A stretch of DNA of 64,000 bases from Ornithinicoccus sp045032955 (lineage in GTDB: Bacteria; Actinomycetota; Actinomycetes; Actinomycetales; Dermatophilaceae). Where the stretch lies: positions 186,001-250,000 of the forward strand of contig NZ_JBJFZU010000003.1 in the NCBI RefSeq assembly GCF_045032955.1. The letters are read 5' to 3'. The position numbers and the translations under genes are program-made. The notes below the pieces were generated by a model. It was not told where the DNA came from and made no database searches. It saw only the letters and a program-made list of their open reading frames with translations. Each line of letters starts with the position of its first letter. Position 1 is the first letter of the stretch. Positions 1 to 9,900 of the stretch are shown here, piece after piece.

Positions 1-2
1 TG

Positions 3-410
3 GTCAACTTCCGCTGGACCGGCTACAACGCGCTGATCCTGCTGGCCGCGATGCAGGCGATCCCGCGGGACCTCTACGAGGCTGCCGCCATCGACGGCGC
101 GGGTGGGCTGCGCCGCTTCGTCTCGATCACCATCCCGATGCTGCGGCCGACGATGATCTTCGTCATCATCACCTCCACCATCGGTGGGCTGCAGATCTTC
201 GACGAGGCCAAGATGTACGACCAGTTCGGTCGCGGCGGGTCCGACGGGCAGTGGCAGACGCTGACCCTCTACCTCTACGAGCTGGGCTGGAACCGGGCCG
301 ACTTCGGGCGGGCCTCCGCCGTCGCGGTCCTGCTCTTCGTCCTGATCGTCCTCATCGGCCTGGTGAACTTCGCCGTCAGCCGCCGCATCGCGAGTCAGGG
401 ACCACGATGA
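3..410 (+). CDS. Sugar ABC transporter permease, MalF/CebF type (5' end missing)
   Basis: The gene is cut by the left window edge; the frame is open from base 3. It is the C-terminal part (about 135 residues) of an inner-membrane permease of the CUT1 carbohydrate family. It contains the cytoplasmic EAA loop (YEAAAIDGAGG, bases 78-110) that docks onto the ATPase, followed by two hydrophobic segments. Its stop overlaps the next permease start (ATGA at 407-410), so the two permeases are translationally coupled. The downstream GH1 enzyme suggests a beta-glucoside or cello-oligosaccharide substrate; that is inferred from context. The binding protein and the rest of this gene must lie to the left. 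No ATPase is present here, and CUT1 importers of this kind often share a multitasking MsiK-type ATPase encoded elsewhere. Confidence 0.9.
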   Translation, partial: VNFRWTGYNALILLAAMQAIPRDLYEAAAIDGAGGLRRFVSITIPMLRPTMIFVIITSTIGGLQIFDEAKMYDQFGRGGSDGQWQTLTLYLYELGWNRADFGRASAVAVLLFVLIVLIGLVNFAVSRRIASQGPR

Positions 411-1306
411 GCACCACTCCCGTCCCCGTCCCCACCCAGGCGGACGTCGCTCCCGACCCCCGACGCACTCCTCGTCGTTCCCGCGGTGCCGACCGCCGGC
501 CCGGGTGGATCGTCTACGGTCTGCTGGGCGCGGTGCTGGCCGGCAGCGTCTTCCCGCTGTGGTGGTCCTTCCTCATCGCCAGCCACGACTCGACCGTGCT
601 CACCCGGACCCCGTTCCCGATCGTGCCGGGCGGCAACTTCCTGGCCAACGCGGCGACCGTCTTCGACACGGTCGAGTTCTGGCGGGCCACGCTGAACTCC
701 GTCATCGTCTCCACCACGGTGTCCGTCTCCGTCGTCTTCTTCTCCACGCTGGCCGGGTATGCCTTCGCCAAGCTCCGCTTCCGGGGGTCGGGACCGCTGC
801 TCATCTTCGTCATCGCCACCATGGCGATCCCCACCCAGCTCGGGGTGGTGCCGCTCTACCAGGTGATGGCGGCGCTGGGCTGGACCGGTGAGCTGTCCGC
901 GGTCATCGTCCCGGGGCTGGTGACCGCCTTCGGGGTGTTCTGGATGACCCAGTTCCTCAGCCAGGCGGTGCCCACCGAGCTGATCGAGGCCGCCCGGGTG
1001 GACGGCGCCAGCATGTTCCGCACCTTCTGGCACGTCGGCGTACCCGCAGCCCGACCGGCCGCGGCGATGCTCGGCCTGTTCACCTTCGTGGCGACCTGGA
1101 CCAACTTCTTCTGGCCCTTCATCGTCCTCGGACCCTCCAACCCCACCCTCCCGGTGGCCCTGCAGCAGCTGCAGGCGGCGCACTTCGTGGACTACTCGCT
1201 GGTGCTCGCCGGCGCCATGCTCGCGACGGTGCCGCTGTTGGTCCTCTTCGTCGTCGCCGGGCGCCAGCTGGTCTCCGGCATCATGCAAGGAGCAGTGAAG
1301 CAATGA
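407..1306 (+). CDS. Sugar ABC transporter permease, MalG/CebG type
   Basis: This 299-residue inner-membrane permease is the second half of the CUT1 pair. About 30 polar residues precede a first membrane span (near residues 35-58), and roughly six spans are visible. The EAA loop reads LIEAARVDGASMF near residues 192-205. The ATG at 407 overlaps the previous stop, and the ATGA at 1303-1306 couples it to the beta-glucosidase. The length is typical of MalG-like subunits. Exact substrate is not readable from the sequence; cellobiose or another beta-glucoside is the best guess because of the GH1 gene behind it. Confidence 0.93.
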   Translation: MSTTPVPVPTQADVAPDPRRTPRRSRGADRRPGWIVYGLLGAVLAGSVFPLWWSFLIASHDSTVLTRTPFPIVPGGNFLANAATVFDTVEFWRATLNSVIVSTTVSVSVVFFSTLAGYAFAKLRFRGSGPLLIFVIATMAIPTQLGVVPLYQVMAALGWTGELSAVIVPGLVTAFGVFWMTQFLSQAVPTELIEAARVDGASMFRTFWHVGVPAARPAAAMLGLFTFVATWTNFFWPFIVLGPSNPTLPVALQQLQAAHFVDYSLVLAGAMLATVPLLVLFVVAGRQLVSGIMQGAVKQ

Positions 1307-2715
1307 GCACCCCCATCACCTTCCCCACCGAGTTCCTCTTCGGCTCGGCCACCGCGGCCTACCAGATCGAGGGTGCCGCCTACGAGGACGGGCGCCGGGA
1401 CTGCATCTGGGGCCCGTTCGCGGCCACCCCCGGCAAGGTGGTCGGCGGGCATACCGGCGAGGTCGCCTGCGACCACTACCACCGGATGCCGCAGGACGTG
1501 GCGCTGATGCGCTCGCTCAACCTCGGCGCCTACCGGTTCTCGGTGTCCTGGGCACGGGTGTGCCCGGACGGGCGCACCGTGAACGCGAAGGGCCTGGACT
1601 TCTACTCGCGCCTGGTCGACGAGCTGCTCGAGCAAGACATCCTGCCCTGGGTCACCCTCTACCACTGGGACATGCCGCAGGCGCTGGAGGAGCTGGGCGG
1701 CTGGCCGGCCCGGGACACGGTGGACCGGTTCACCGACTACGCGCTCGCCGTGCACGACCGCCTGGGTGACCGGGTCCGGCAGCTGACCACGCTGAACGAG
1801 CCGTGGTGCTCGGCATTCCTGGGGTATGCCGCGGGCGTGCACGCCCCGGGGCGCACCGAGCCGACGTCGGCGCTGCGGGCGGCGCACCACCTGCTGCTGG
1901 CCCACGGCCGGGCGGTGGGCGCGCTGCGCGAGCGGGACCCGCAGCTGGAGCTGGGCCTGACCCTGAACTTCACCGACATGCAGCCGCAGCGGCCCGACTC
2001 CGCCGCCGACCAGGACGCGGCCCGCCGGCTGGACGGGCTGGCCAACCGGCTCTTCATCGAGCCGATCGTCCGGGGGGAGTACCCGCAGGACGTGCTCGCG
2101 GACCTGGGTGAGCTGTGGCCGGAGGGCCTCGTCCAGGACGGTGACCTGGCGGACATCAGCACACCGGTCGACGTGCTCGGCGTCAACTTCTACACCGGCT
2201 CGATGGTCACCGGCTGCGACCCCGACGTCGCGGCCCGGGCCGCCGCCCAGTCCCGGACCTACGACCCGCCCTCGCCCAACGTCGGCTCCGAGCACGTGCG
2301 GGTGGTGCGCCGGGGCCTGCCGGTCACCGACATGGGCTGGGAGATCCAGCCCGACCGGCTGCGTGCCCTGCTGGTGCGGCTGCAGAGCGACTACACCGGG
2401 GCGGCCGGGATCGGGCTCTACGTCACCGAGAACGGCGCCGCGATGCCGGACCTGCCGGGCCCCGACGACGTGGTCGACGACCAGGACCGGATCGCCTACC
2501 TCGACGGGCACCTGCGCGCGGTGCACGCGGCGATGGACGAGGGCGCCGACGTCCGCGGCTACTTCGTCTGGTCGCTGCTGGACAACTACGAGTGGCACCA
2601 CGGCTACACCAAGCGCTTCGGGATCGTCCGGGTCGACTACGACACCCAGCGCCGCATCCCCAAGGCCAGCGCCGGGTGGTTCGCGGACATGGCAGGATCA
2701 GGGTCGATCGCCTAG
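1303..2715 (+). CDS. Beta-glucosidase, glycoside hydrolase family 1
   Basis: A cytoplasmic retaining GH1 enzyme of 470 residues, the usual family length, with no signal peptide. The N-terminal FLFGSATAAYQIEGA motif is the GH1 signature. TLNEPW carries the acid/base glutamate (about E166) and YVTENG carries the nucleophile (about E376). The protein should hydrolyse beta-glucosides brought in by the two preceding permeases; translation is coupled through a 4-base overlap. The order permease-permease-GH1-LacI resembles the Streptomyces ceb/bglC system. BglC-like activity on cellobiose is inference; other beta-glycosides are possible within GH1. Confidence 0.95.
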   Translation: MSTPITFPTEFLFGSATAAYQIEGAAYEDGRRDCIWGPFAATPGKVVGGHTGEVACDHYHRMPQDVALMRSLNLGAYRFSVSWARVCPDGRTVNAKGLDFYSRLVDELLEQDILPWVTLYHWDMPQALEELGGWPARDTVDRFTDYALAVHDRLGDRVRQLTTLNEPWCSAFLGYAAGVHAPGRTEPTSALRAAHHLLLAHGRAVGALRERDPQLELGLTLNFTDMQPQRPDSAADQDAARRLDGLANRLFIEPIVRGEYPQDVLADLGELWPEGLVQDGDLADISTPVDVLGVNFYTGSMVTGCDPDVAARAAAQSRTYDPPSPNVGSEHVRVVRRGLPVTDMGWEIQPDRLRALLVRLQSDYTGAAGIGLYVTENGAAMPDLPGPDDVVDDQDRIAYLDGHLRAVHAAMDEGADVRGYFVWSLLDNYEWHHGYTKRFGIVRVDYDTQRRIPKASAGWFADMAGSGSIA

Positions 2716-2762
2716 CACCAGGAAGGCCCGATGCGCGCCGTCATGCTCCCAGGCGGGCCCGG

Positions 2763-3770
2763 ATGACGGCCCGCCGCCCCCCGACGTTGGAGGACGTCGC
2801 GGCCCGCTCGGGCGTGTCCCGGGCCACCGTCTCCCGGGTCGTCAACGCCGACCCCAGGGTCCGGGAGGAGGCGCGGGCCGCGGTCGACCGGGCGATCACC
2901 GAGCTGGGGTACCGGCCGAACCGGGCGGCCCGTTCGCTGGTGGTCCGGGAGCCGAACTCGGTCGCCGTGGTGGTGCCCGAGACCGACCAGCGGGTGTTCG
3001 CGGACCCGGTCATCATGTCGATGCTGCGCGGGGTCAGCGCGGGTCTGGAGGAGAGCCCGCTGCAGATGGTGCTGGTGCTGGGCAGGTCCGGCCGGGACAC
3101 CGAGCGGCTGGAGCGGTGGCTGCGCGGCGGCCACACCGACGGGGCCATCGTGCTCAGCGCCCACCTGGACGACCGGGTCACCGAGGTGCTCAGCCTGATC
3201 GGGCTGCCGACCGTGGTCATCGGCCGCCCGCCCCGCGGCGGCTCTGCGCTGCCCTACGTGGACCTGGACAACGTCAGCGGTGGGCGGCTGGCGACGCAGC
3301 ACCTGCTCGCGCGCGGGTGCCGCCGGATCGGGACGGTCGCCGGACCGTTGGACATGGCGGCCGGGCAGGACCGGTTGACGGGCTGGCAGGAGGCGCTGGC
3401 CGCCGCCGGCCTGCCCGGCGACGCGGTGGTGCACGGCGACTTCTCCTCCGAGGGCGGCCGGGCCGCGACGCGCGAGCTGCTCGTGGCCCACCCCGACCTG
3501 GACGGCATCTTCGTCGCCTCCGACCTGATGGCCGCCGCCGCGGTCAGCGAGCTGCACGCCGACGGGCGCCGGGTGCCCGACGACGTGGCGGTGGTCGGCT
3601 ACGACGACTCGCCGACCGCGGGCCTGACCCACCCGCGGCTGACCACCGTGGCCAACCCCGGGGACCTGCTGGGCGCGGAGGCCACCCGGATGCTGCGCGA
3701 GCTGCTGGCCGGACGGGAGGCGTCCTCGACGGTGCTCCCCACCCACCTGGTGCCCGGCGGCACCGCCTGA
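2763..3770 (+). CDS. LacI-family transcriptional regulator
   Basis: The protein has 335 residues, the normal LacI/GalR length. An N-terminal helix-turn-helix (TLEDVAARSGVSRATVSRVV, about residues 7-26) with the following hinge (YRPNRAARSL) binds DNA. The rest is a periplasmic-binding-like effector domain ending in the usual VVGYDDSPTAGLTHPRLTTV segment. I chose ATG 2763 because it places the helix-turn-helix at the customary distance from the N terminus. It lies 47 bases after the GH1 gene on the same strand and probably represses the upstream sugar operon in the manner of CebR. The operator would be left of the window. Confidence 0.92.
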   Translation: MTARRPPTLEDVAARSGVSRATVSRVVNADPRVREEARAAVDRAITELGYRPNRAARSLVVREPNSVAVVVPETDQRVFADPVIMSMLRGVSAGLEESPLQMVLVLGRSGRDTERLERWLRGGHTDGAIVLSAHLDDRVTEVLSLIGLPTVVIGRPPRGGSALPYVDLDNVSGGRLATQHLLARGCRRIGTVAGPLDMAAGQDRLTGWQEALAAAGLPGDAVVHGDFSSEGGRAATRELLVAHPDLDGIFVASDLMAAAAVSELHADGRRVPDDVAVVGYDDSPTAGLTHPRLTTVANPGDLLGAEATRMLRELLAGREASSTVLPTHLVPGGTA

Positions 3771-3783
3771 GGGCGGGTGGTGC

Positions 3784-3799
3784 AGGGGAGGGCTCCCCT
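3784..3799. terminator. Bidirectional hairpin terminator between converging genes
   Basis: AGGGGAG at 3784-3790 and CTCCCCT at 3793-3799 form a near-perfect inverted repeat in the 28-base gap between the LacI gene (+) and the BtuF-like gene (-). There is no T-run, so it is a weak candidate by the classic definition. Confidence 0.45.
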
Positions 3800-4587
3800 C
3801 AGCGGCGACCCACCCCGTCCAGCACGTCCCGGGCCTCGACCATCGACGGGCCGTACCAGGTCAGCAGCCGGCCGCTGACCAGCCGGGTCGGGGTGCGGGT
3901 GAAGACCTCGGGGCCGTCCTGCTCGGTGAAGACGTAGGGCTCGTCGGGCAGCAGCACCACGTCGGCGCCCGCCGCGTCCAGCTCGGCCGGGTCGACCTGC
4001 GGGTAGCGCTCCGCGTGCGCGGCGTGGACGTTCTCCAGCCCCGCCCGGGCGAGCAGGTCGGTGGTGAAGGTGCGGGACCCGACGACCATCCACGGGTCAC
4101 GCCAGATCGGGACGGCGACGCGGGCCCGGGGCGCGGGCACGGCGGGGGCGGCCGCCCCGTCACCGGCGGGACCCCAACGCTGCTCGACCTGCTCCAACCA
4201 GGGCGGCGCGCCCCAGCCCAGCACCTCGGTCAGCAGGGTGCGCAGGCATACCAGGGCGTCCGGCACCGACTCCACCACCCCGACCCAGACCGGGACCCCC
4301 GCCGCACGGAGCCGTCTCACGTCGAGCTCACGGTTCTCCTCCTGCACGCAGACCACCAGCTCGGGCTCGAGCGCGACGACCGCGGCCCGGTCCGGGTTCT
4401 TGGTGCCCCGGACCCGGGTGACGTCCAGGTCGGCGGGGTGGGTGCACCACTGGGTGGCGCCGACCAGCGCCTCGGGCCGGGTGGCGGCGAGCGCCTCGGT
4501 CAGCGAGGGCACCAGGGAGACCACCCGGCCCACCGGGCCGTCGGGCAGCGTGAGCTCGCCGCCCAGGTCGTCGGTGAGACGTCTCAC
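3799..4587 (-). CDS. Helical-backbone metal receptor domain protein (BtuF/TroA-like)
   Basis: A 262-residue protein with the fold of vitamin B12/siderophore binding proteins (PF01497-like). It begins with a VVSLVPSLTEALAAT segment, the hallmark of that family, and later has the VGVVESVPDALVCLRTL and VLLPDEPYVF stretches. It lacks a signal peptide or lipobox, so it is predicted to be cytoplasmic, unlike true BtuF. The start is GTG at 4587, which overlaps the UGPase stop as GTGA. The upstream frame stays open for another 860 bases but only as an overlap with the UGPase. No transporter genes are nearby. Ligand unknown; a tetrapyrrole or metal chelate is a family-level guess. Confidence 0.8.
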   Translation of the reverse strand: MRRLTDDLGGELTLPDGPVGRVVSLVPSLTEALAATRPEALVGATQWCTHPADLDVTRVRGTKNPDRAAVVALEPELVVCVQEENRELDVRRLRAAGVPVWVGVVESVPDALVCLRTLLTEVLGWGAPPWLEQVEQRWGPAGDGAAAPAVPAPRARVAVPIWRDPWMVVGSRTFTTDLLARAGLENVHAAHAERYPQVDPAELDAAGADVVLLPDEPYVFTEQDGPEVFTRTPTRLVSGRLLTWYGPSMVEARDVLDGVGRR

Positions 4588-5981
4588 GCCTGGCCGGGTG
4601 CCGGGGTCCCCAGGGTGCTGCCGTCCTCGACGGTGCCCCCCTCCGGGCCCAGCCGGGCGGCGCCGACGACGCGGACCCCGGAGCCGAAGCGCCAGTCGCC
4701 CTGCACCTCGAACCGGGTCGCCTCCACCAGCGAGGGCACCCCGGCGGGGAAGCGGGCGTCCAGGTCCCCGATCATCCCGTAGTGGTCCTTGTCCAGGTCC
4801 ACCACCGGCGCCGGGTCCATGGTGCGCGATAGCCGGTAGGTGGAGTCGTCCACCCGGTACACGTCCGAGCGGAGCAGGGTGAGCTCGTTGGTGGTCTTCA
4901 CCGGGACGAAGCGCTCGCGGGTCACCCCGACGGACACCGCGTCGTCGAAGAGCTCGACGGCACCGCCCATCGCGGACTCGATCTGGACGACCGGGGTGGA
5001 GCCCTTGTCGGTGGGGTCCACGGTCTTGGCGTTGCGGATCAGCGGCAGCTCCAGCACGCCCCCGCGCTCGGTCAGCATGGTGTGCAGCCGCTGCAGGTCG
5101 AACCACAGGTTGTTGGTGTTCACGTACGGGTGGGTGTCGGCGTCCATGAAGTGGACCATCTCGTCCTCGGCGGTCTGCGCGGTGTCCCGCAGCACCAGGC
5201 GCCCGTCCGAACGGCGCCGCACCAGGTGGCCGCCCTTCTTGTCCATCTCGGTGCGCGGGCACACCTCGGCCGCGTAGCCGGCGCCGCTGGCCGCGAACCA
5301 CGCCGCCAGCCGGCCGTCCGGGACCGCCCCGAGGTTGTCCACGTTGGAGACGAAGGCATACCGGTAGCCGTCCTCGATCAGCGCCTCCAGCAGCCCGCTG
5401 GCCAGCAGCGACGGGTAGAGGTCGCCGTGCCCGGGTGGGCACCACTCCAGGCGCGGGTCGGTCTCCCAGGTGACCGGGGTGAGGTCGTCCGCCCGCAGCT
5501 TGGGTTCCTGGCTCTGCAGGAAGTCCAGCGGCAGGTCGTCCACCGCCAGGTCGGGGTAGCCGGCGAGGGCCTCCAGCGTCGGGTCCTGGGTGGAGAAGCT
5601 GTCCATCAGGATGAGCGGCAGGGGTATGCCGTGCCGCTCCCGCAGCGCGAGCACCTGGCGCACCGTGATGTCGAGGAAGCTCAGGCCGTCCCGCACCGGG
5701 AGCAGCGACTTGGGGCCGGCCAGGCCCATCGAGGTGCCGAGACCGCCGTTCAGGGTGAGCACGACGGTGCGACCCAGCGCCGCCCGCTCCTGCTCGGCGT
5801 CGACCTGCACGTCCTCCAGCTGCACCGTGGGCAGCGCCGGCTCCACGTCGGCCTCGGCGATCAGCCCGGTGGCGCCGGCGGCCAGGTGGTCGTAGTGCCG
5901 GGCGAAGGTGTCCCGGGCCGGCCGGCTGACGCCCGCCACGCGCATCCGCTCCAGTGCCTGCTCACGTCCCTGCGAGGTCAT
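4584..5981 (-). CDS. UTP--glucose-1-phosphate uridylyltransferase, eukaryote-type UDPGP family
   Basis: This 465-residue enzyme should make UDP-glucose from UTP and glucose-1-phosphate for trehalose, glycolipid and wall polymer synthesis. It belongs to the UDPGP (PF01704) family common in eukaryotes rather than the short GalU type. The nucleotide loop NGGLGTSMG is at residues 78-86 with the conserved lysine in AGPKSLLPV (K91). The NVDNLGA and GGAVELF blocks follow. A TAGGTT box (minus strand, 5993-5988) sits 6 bases before ATG 5981, so the transcript is probably leaderless. It is translationally coupled to the BtuF-like gene. Confidence 0.93.
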   Translation of the reverse strand: MTSQGREQALERMRVAGVSRPARDTFARHYDHLAAGATGLIAEADVEPALPTVQLEDVQVDAEQERAALGRTVVLTLNGGLGTSMGLAGPKSLLPVRDGLSFLDITVRQVLALRERHGIPLPLILMDSFSTQDPTLEALAGYPDLAVDDLPLDFLQSQEPKLRADDLTPVTWETDPRLEWCPPGHGDLYPSLLASGLLEALIEDGYRYAFVSNVDNLGAVPDGRLAAWFAASGAGYAAEVCPRTEMDKKGGHLVRRRSDGRLVLRDTAQTAEDEMVHFMDADTHPYVNTNNLWFDLQRLHTMLTERGGVLELPLIRNAKTVDPTDKGSTPVVQIESAMGGAVELFDDAVSVGVTRERFVPVKTTNELTLLRSDVYRVDDSTYRLSRTMDPAPVVDLDKDHYGMIGDLDARFPAGVPSLVEATRFEVQGDWRFGSGVRVVGAARLGPEGGTVEDGSTLGTPAPGQA

Positions 5982-5987
5982 GGCACC

Positions 5988-5993
5988 AACCTA
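5988..5993 (-). promoter_or_regulatory. Leaderless -10 box (TAGGTT) of the UGPase gene
   Basis: On the minus strand TAGGTT is followed by 6 bases and then the ATG. This is the spacing expected of a TANNNT -10 element serving a leaderless mRNA in actinobacteria. No Shine-Dalgarno sequence is visible. Confidence 0.55.
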
Positions 5994-6010
5994 GCCGAGG
6001 GCACCGGGCC

Positions 6011-6880
6011 TCAGCGCGAGCGGCCGCCGGGCACCGGCAGCAGCACCGGGGTGGACCGCTTGTAGGCCTCGTAGTCCTGCTGGCCGCCCCAGCGGGCGTC
6101 GGCGCGGCGTTCCAGCGGCGGCACCCCGCTGGCGAACCGGAGCTGGAGGTAGATCAGCACCGGGGACAGCAGGGTGAGGTACTGCCAGCCGGAGAGCACC
6201 GGCAGGGCGACCAGCGCCACCCCGAGCCAGAGCAGGATCTCGCCCACGTAGTTGGGGTGCCGGGACCAGGCCCAGACGCCGGTGCTGATGAACCTGCCCT
6301 GGTTCGCCGGGTCCGCCCGGAACGCCGCCTTCTGGGCGTCGGCGGTGGCCTCCAGGGCGAACCCGAGCACCCACAGGCCGATGCCGACCCCGGCGAGCCA
6401 GCCCAGCGGCAGCCGTTCCTGGGAGGTGATCGCGGTGAGGGCCGCCCCGGCGGTGAACACCACCCACAGGGCCTGCGTGCTCCACACCAGCAGGAAGCGG
6501 GACCAGCTCTGCTTCAGCTCGTCGAAGCGGCCGTCGCTGCCGGAGGCCAGGATCCGGCGGAACAGGAAGCTGCCCAACCGCAGCGCCCAGAGCAGCACCA
6601 TGGCCCCGAGCACCCAGGCCCGGGCGTCCCGGTCCTGGGCCAGCACCAGGGCCAGCACCGTGAGCAGACCGAAGGTCAGGGAGCCGGTGAGGTCGAAGAA
6701 GCGCTCGGTCCGGCGCAGGAAGGAGGGCAGGTAGACCGCCCAGTTGAGCAGGTAGGCGACGAGCACCAGCAGCACCACCACCGGCCAACCGCCGTCGAGG
6801 CGTTGTCCGCCGTCGGCGGCGGCGAGTGCCAGGCCGGCGCCGGCGAGGGTGACGGCGACGACCAGGGCGAGGCTCTTCAT
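6011..6880 (-). CDS. DUF1295 integral membrane protein (isoprenylcysteine methyltransferase / steroid reductase-like)
   Basis: A 289-residue polytopic membrane protein with about seven hydrophobic spans. The C-terminal half holds the family signature: FISTGVWAWSRHPNYVGEIL near residues 195-214, then a hydrophobic pair and a DYEAYKRSTPVLLP tail. DUF1295 proteins share the fold of isoprenylcysteine carboxyl methyltransferases and steroid 5-alpha reductases; the actual substrate is unknown. A TAGGGT box (6892-6887, minus strand) lies 6 bases before the ATG, again the leaderless arrangement. It is divergent from icmF. Confidence 0.88.
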   Translation of the reverse strand: MKSLALVVAVTLAGAGLALAAADGGQRLDGGWPVVVLLVLVAYLLNWAVYLPSFLRRTERFFDLTGSLTFGLLTVLALVLAQDRDARAWVLGAMVLLWALRLGSFLFRRILASGSDGRFDELKQSWSRFLLVWSTQALWVVFTAGAALTAITSQERLPLGWLAGVGIGLWVLGFALEATADAQKAAFRADPANQGRFISTGVWAWSRHPNYVGEILLWLGVALVALPVLSGWQYLTLLSPVLIYLQLRFASGVPPLERRADARWGGQQDYEAYKRSTPVLLPVPGGRSR

Positions 6881-6886
6881 ACCGGC

Positions 6887-6892
6887 ACCCTA
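6887..6892 (-). promoter_or_regulatory. Leaderless -10 box (TAGGGT) of the DUF1295 gene
   Basis: Reading the minus strand, TAGGGT is separated from ATG 6880 by 6 bases (GCCGGT). No ribosome binding site is visible. Confidence 0.5.
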
Positions 6893-6942
6893 GGCTCACC
6901 CCCCATCTTGACCAAGACGTCAACCCGAGGACCGGCGTCCAC

Positions 6943-6948
6943 TACCAT
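6943..6948 (+). promoter_or_regulatory. Possible -10 element (TACCAT) of icmF
   Basis: TACCAT at 6943-6948 would start transcription near 6955, giving a short leader with a good GAGGAG ribosome binding site 8-9 bases before the start codon at 6982. A TTGACC at 6908-6913 is too far away to be its -35; the -35 is unclear. Confidence 0.3.
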
Positions 6949-6981
6949 CGAGGTGCACAGTCACTCGACGAGGAGACGCAC

Positions 6982-9900
6982 GTGAAGAACGACCCGACGG
7001 CAGCCACCTCAGCCAGCACGGAGCGTCCGCCGCTGCGCACCCCGGAGCACCCGGTGCGCATCGTCACCGCGGCCAGCCTCTTCGACGGCCACGACGCCTC
7101 GATCAACATCATGCGGCGGATCATGCAGAGCCAGGGCGCCGAGGTGGTCCACCTCGGGCACAACCGGTCGGTGGCCGAGGTCGTCGACGCGGTGCTCGAC
7201 GAGGACGCCAGCGGAGTCGCGGTGTCCTCCTACCAGGGCGGGCACGTGGAGTACTTCGAGTACCTCACCGAGCAGCTGCGGGAGGCGGGCGCCGGGCACG
7301 TCACCGTCGTGGGCGGCGGCGGCGGGGTGATCGTCGCCGAGGAGATCGAGCGCCTCCGGCAGGCCGGGGTCACGATCTTCTCCCCGGAGGACGGGCAGCG
7401 GCTCGGGCTGCCGGGGATGATCAACCAGGTCATCACCGAGTGCGACCGGGACATGTGGCAGGTCGGTCCCGCCCAGGTGGACCAGGTGCTCGCGGGGGAG
7501 CGCACCGCGGTGGCCCGGGCGATCACCGGCGCCGAGCTCGGCTCGCTGCCGCAGGAGGACCGGGAGCGGTATGCCGCCGCGGCCCGCGAGCCGGCCTCCG
7601 GGCACGGCATCCCGGTGCTGGGGATCACCGGCACCGGCGGCTCCGGCAAGAGCTCGCTGACCGACGAGGTGGTGCGCCGCTTCCGGCTGGACCAGGGGGA
7701 CCGGCTGCGTGTCGCGGTGGTCGCGATCGACCCGACCCGGCGCCGCGGCGGCGGCGCGCTGCTGGGTGACCGGATCCGGATGAACTCGATCGGCGGGCGC
7801 CAGGCGTACTTCCGCTCGATGGCGACCCGCGGCGACAAGGAGGTGCCGGAGGCGCTGCCGACCGCGATCGACATCCTCAAGGCGGCCGGCTTCGACCTGA
7901 TCATCGTGGAGACCCCGGGGATCGGCCAGGGCGACGCCGGCATCGTGCCCTACGTGGACACCTCGCTCTACGTGATGACGCCGGAGTTCGGCGCCGCCAG
8001 CCAGCTGGAGAAGATCGACATGCTCGACTTCGCCGACGTGGTCGCGATCAACAAGTTCGAACGGCGCGGGGCGATGGACGCGATGCGGGACGTGGGGCGC
8101 CAGCTGGTGCGCAACCGGGAGGCCTTCGGTCAGCGCCCCGAGGACATGCCCGTCTTCGGCACCTCCGCGGCCACCTTCAACGACGACGGGGTGACCGCCC
8201 TCTACCAGTACCTGCGCGGCGCCCTGGTCGAGCACGGGTTGCCTGTGCAGGAGGGGCTGCTGCCGGTGGTGGACGTGCGCCACTCCTCGATGATCCGCCA
8301 GGTGGTGCCTCCCAAGCGGGTCCGCTACCTGGCCGAGATCGCGGACACGCTGCGCGAGTACCACGAGGACACCGAGCGCTACGTCCGCGCCACCCGCCGG
8401 GTGGAGCGGTTGGCGCTGACGGCGGACGAGCTGGCCACCGGCGCCGGGGAGGGGTCACCGGCGCTGGACGAGCTGCTCGAGCAGGCCCGCCGGGACGTCC
8501 CCACCCCGGTCCAGGAGATGGTCGAGGGCTGGCCGGCCCGGGTCGAGGCATACTCCGGGGACGAGCAGGTCGTGAAGGTGCGGGACAAGGAGATCCACAC
8601 CACGCTGACCAAGGAGACCCTGAGCGGGAACCGGATCCCCCGGGTGGCGCTGCCCACCTACGACGAGGTGGGCGCCCTGGTCCGCTTCTGGCGGCGGGAG
8701 AACCTGCCCGGCTCCTTCCCGTACACGGCCGGCGTCTTCGCCTTCAAGCGGGACAACGAGGACCCGGCCCGGATGTTCGCCGGCGAGGGGGACCCGTTCC
8801 GCACCAACCTGCGCTTCAAGCTGCTCTCCGAGGGGCAGCCCGCCACCCGGCTGTCCACCGCCTTCGACTCGGTGACGCTGTACGGGCACGACCCGGCCGA
8901 ACGGCCCGACATCTACGGCAAGGTCGGCACCTCCGGGGTGTCCATCGCCACCCTGGACGACATGAAGGCGTTGTACGACGGCTTCGACCTCATCGACCCC
9001 ACCACCTCGGTGTCGATGACGATCAACGGTCCGGCGCCGACCGTGCTGGCCTTCTTCCTCAACACCGCCATCGACCAGCAGCTGGACGCCTTCCGCGAGC
9101 GGGAGGGGCGCGAGCCCACCGGCGCCGAGGCGGAGGAGCTGCGGCAGTATGCCCTGGCGAACGTCCGCGGCACCGTCCAGGCGGACATCCTCAAGGAGGA
9201 CCAGGGGCAGAACACCTGCCTGTTCACCACCGAGTTCTCGCTGCGGATGATGGGCGACATCCAGCAGTGGTTCATCGACCAGGGGGTGCGCAACTTCTAC
9301 TCGGTCTCGATCTCCGGCTACCACATCGCCGAGGCCGGGGCGAACCCCATCAGCCAGCTCGCCTTCACCCTGGCCAACGGCTTCACCTACGTCGAGTCGT
9401 ACCTGGCCAGGGGGATGGACATCAACGCCTTCGCCCCGAACCTGTCCTTCTTCTTCTCCAACGGGATGGACGCCGAGTACTCGGTCATCGGCCGGGTCGC
9501 CCGTCGCATCTGGGCGGTGGCGATGAAGGAGAAGTACGGGGCCAACGAGCGCAGCCAGAAGCTGAAGTACCACGTGCAGACCTCCGGGCGATCGCTGCAC
9601 GCGCAGGAGATGGACTTCAACGACATCCGCACCACCCTGCAGGCGCTGATCGCGATCTACGACAACGCCAACAGCCTGCACACCAATGCCTACGACGAGG
9701 CCGTCACCACGCCCTCGGGGGAGTCGGTGCGCCGGGCGCTGGCGATCCAGCTGATCATCAGCAAGGAGTGGGGCCTGTCGATGAACGAGAACCCGAACCA
9801 GGGCTCGTTCATCATCGACCAGCTCACCGACCTGGTCGAGGAGGCGGTGCTCGCCGAGTTCGACCGGATCAGCGAGCGCGGCGGGGTGCTGGGCGCGATG

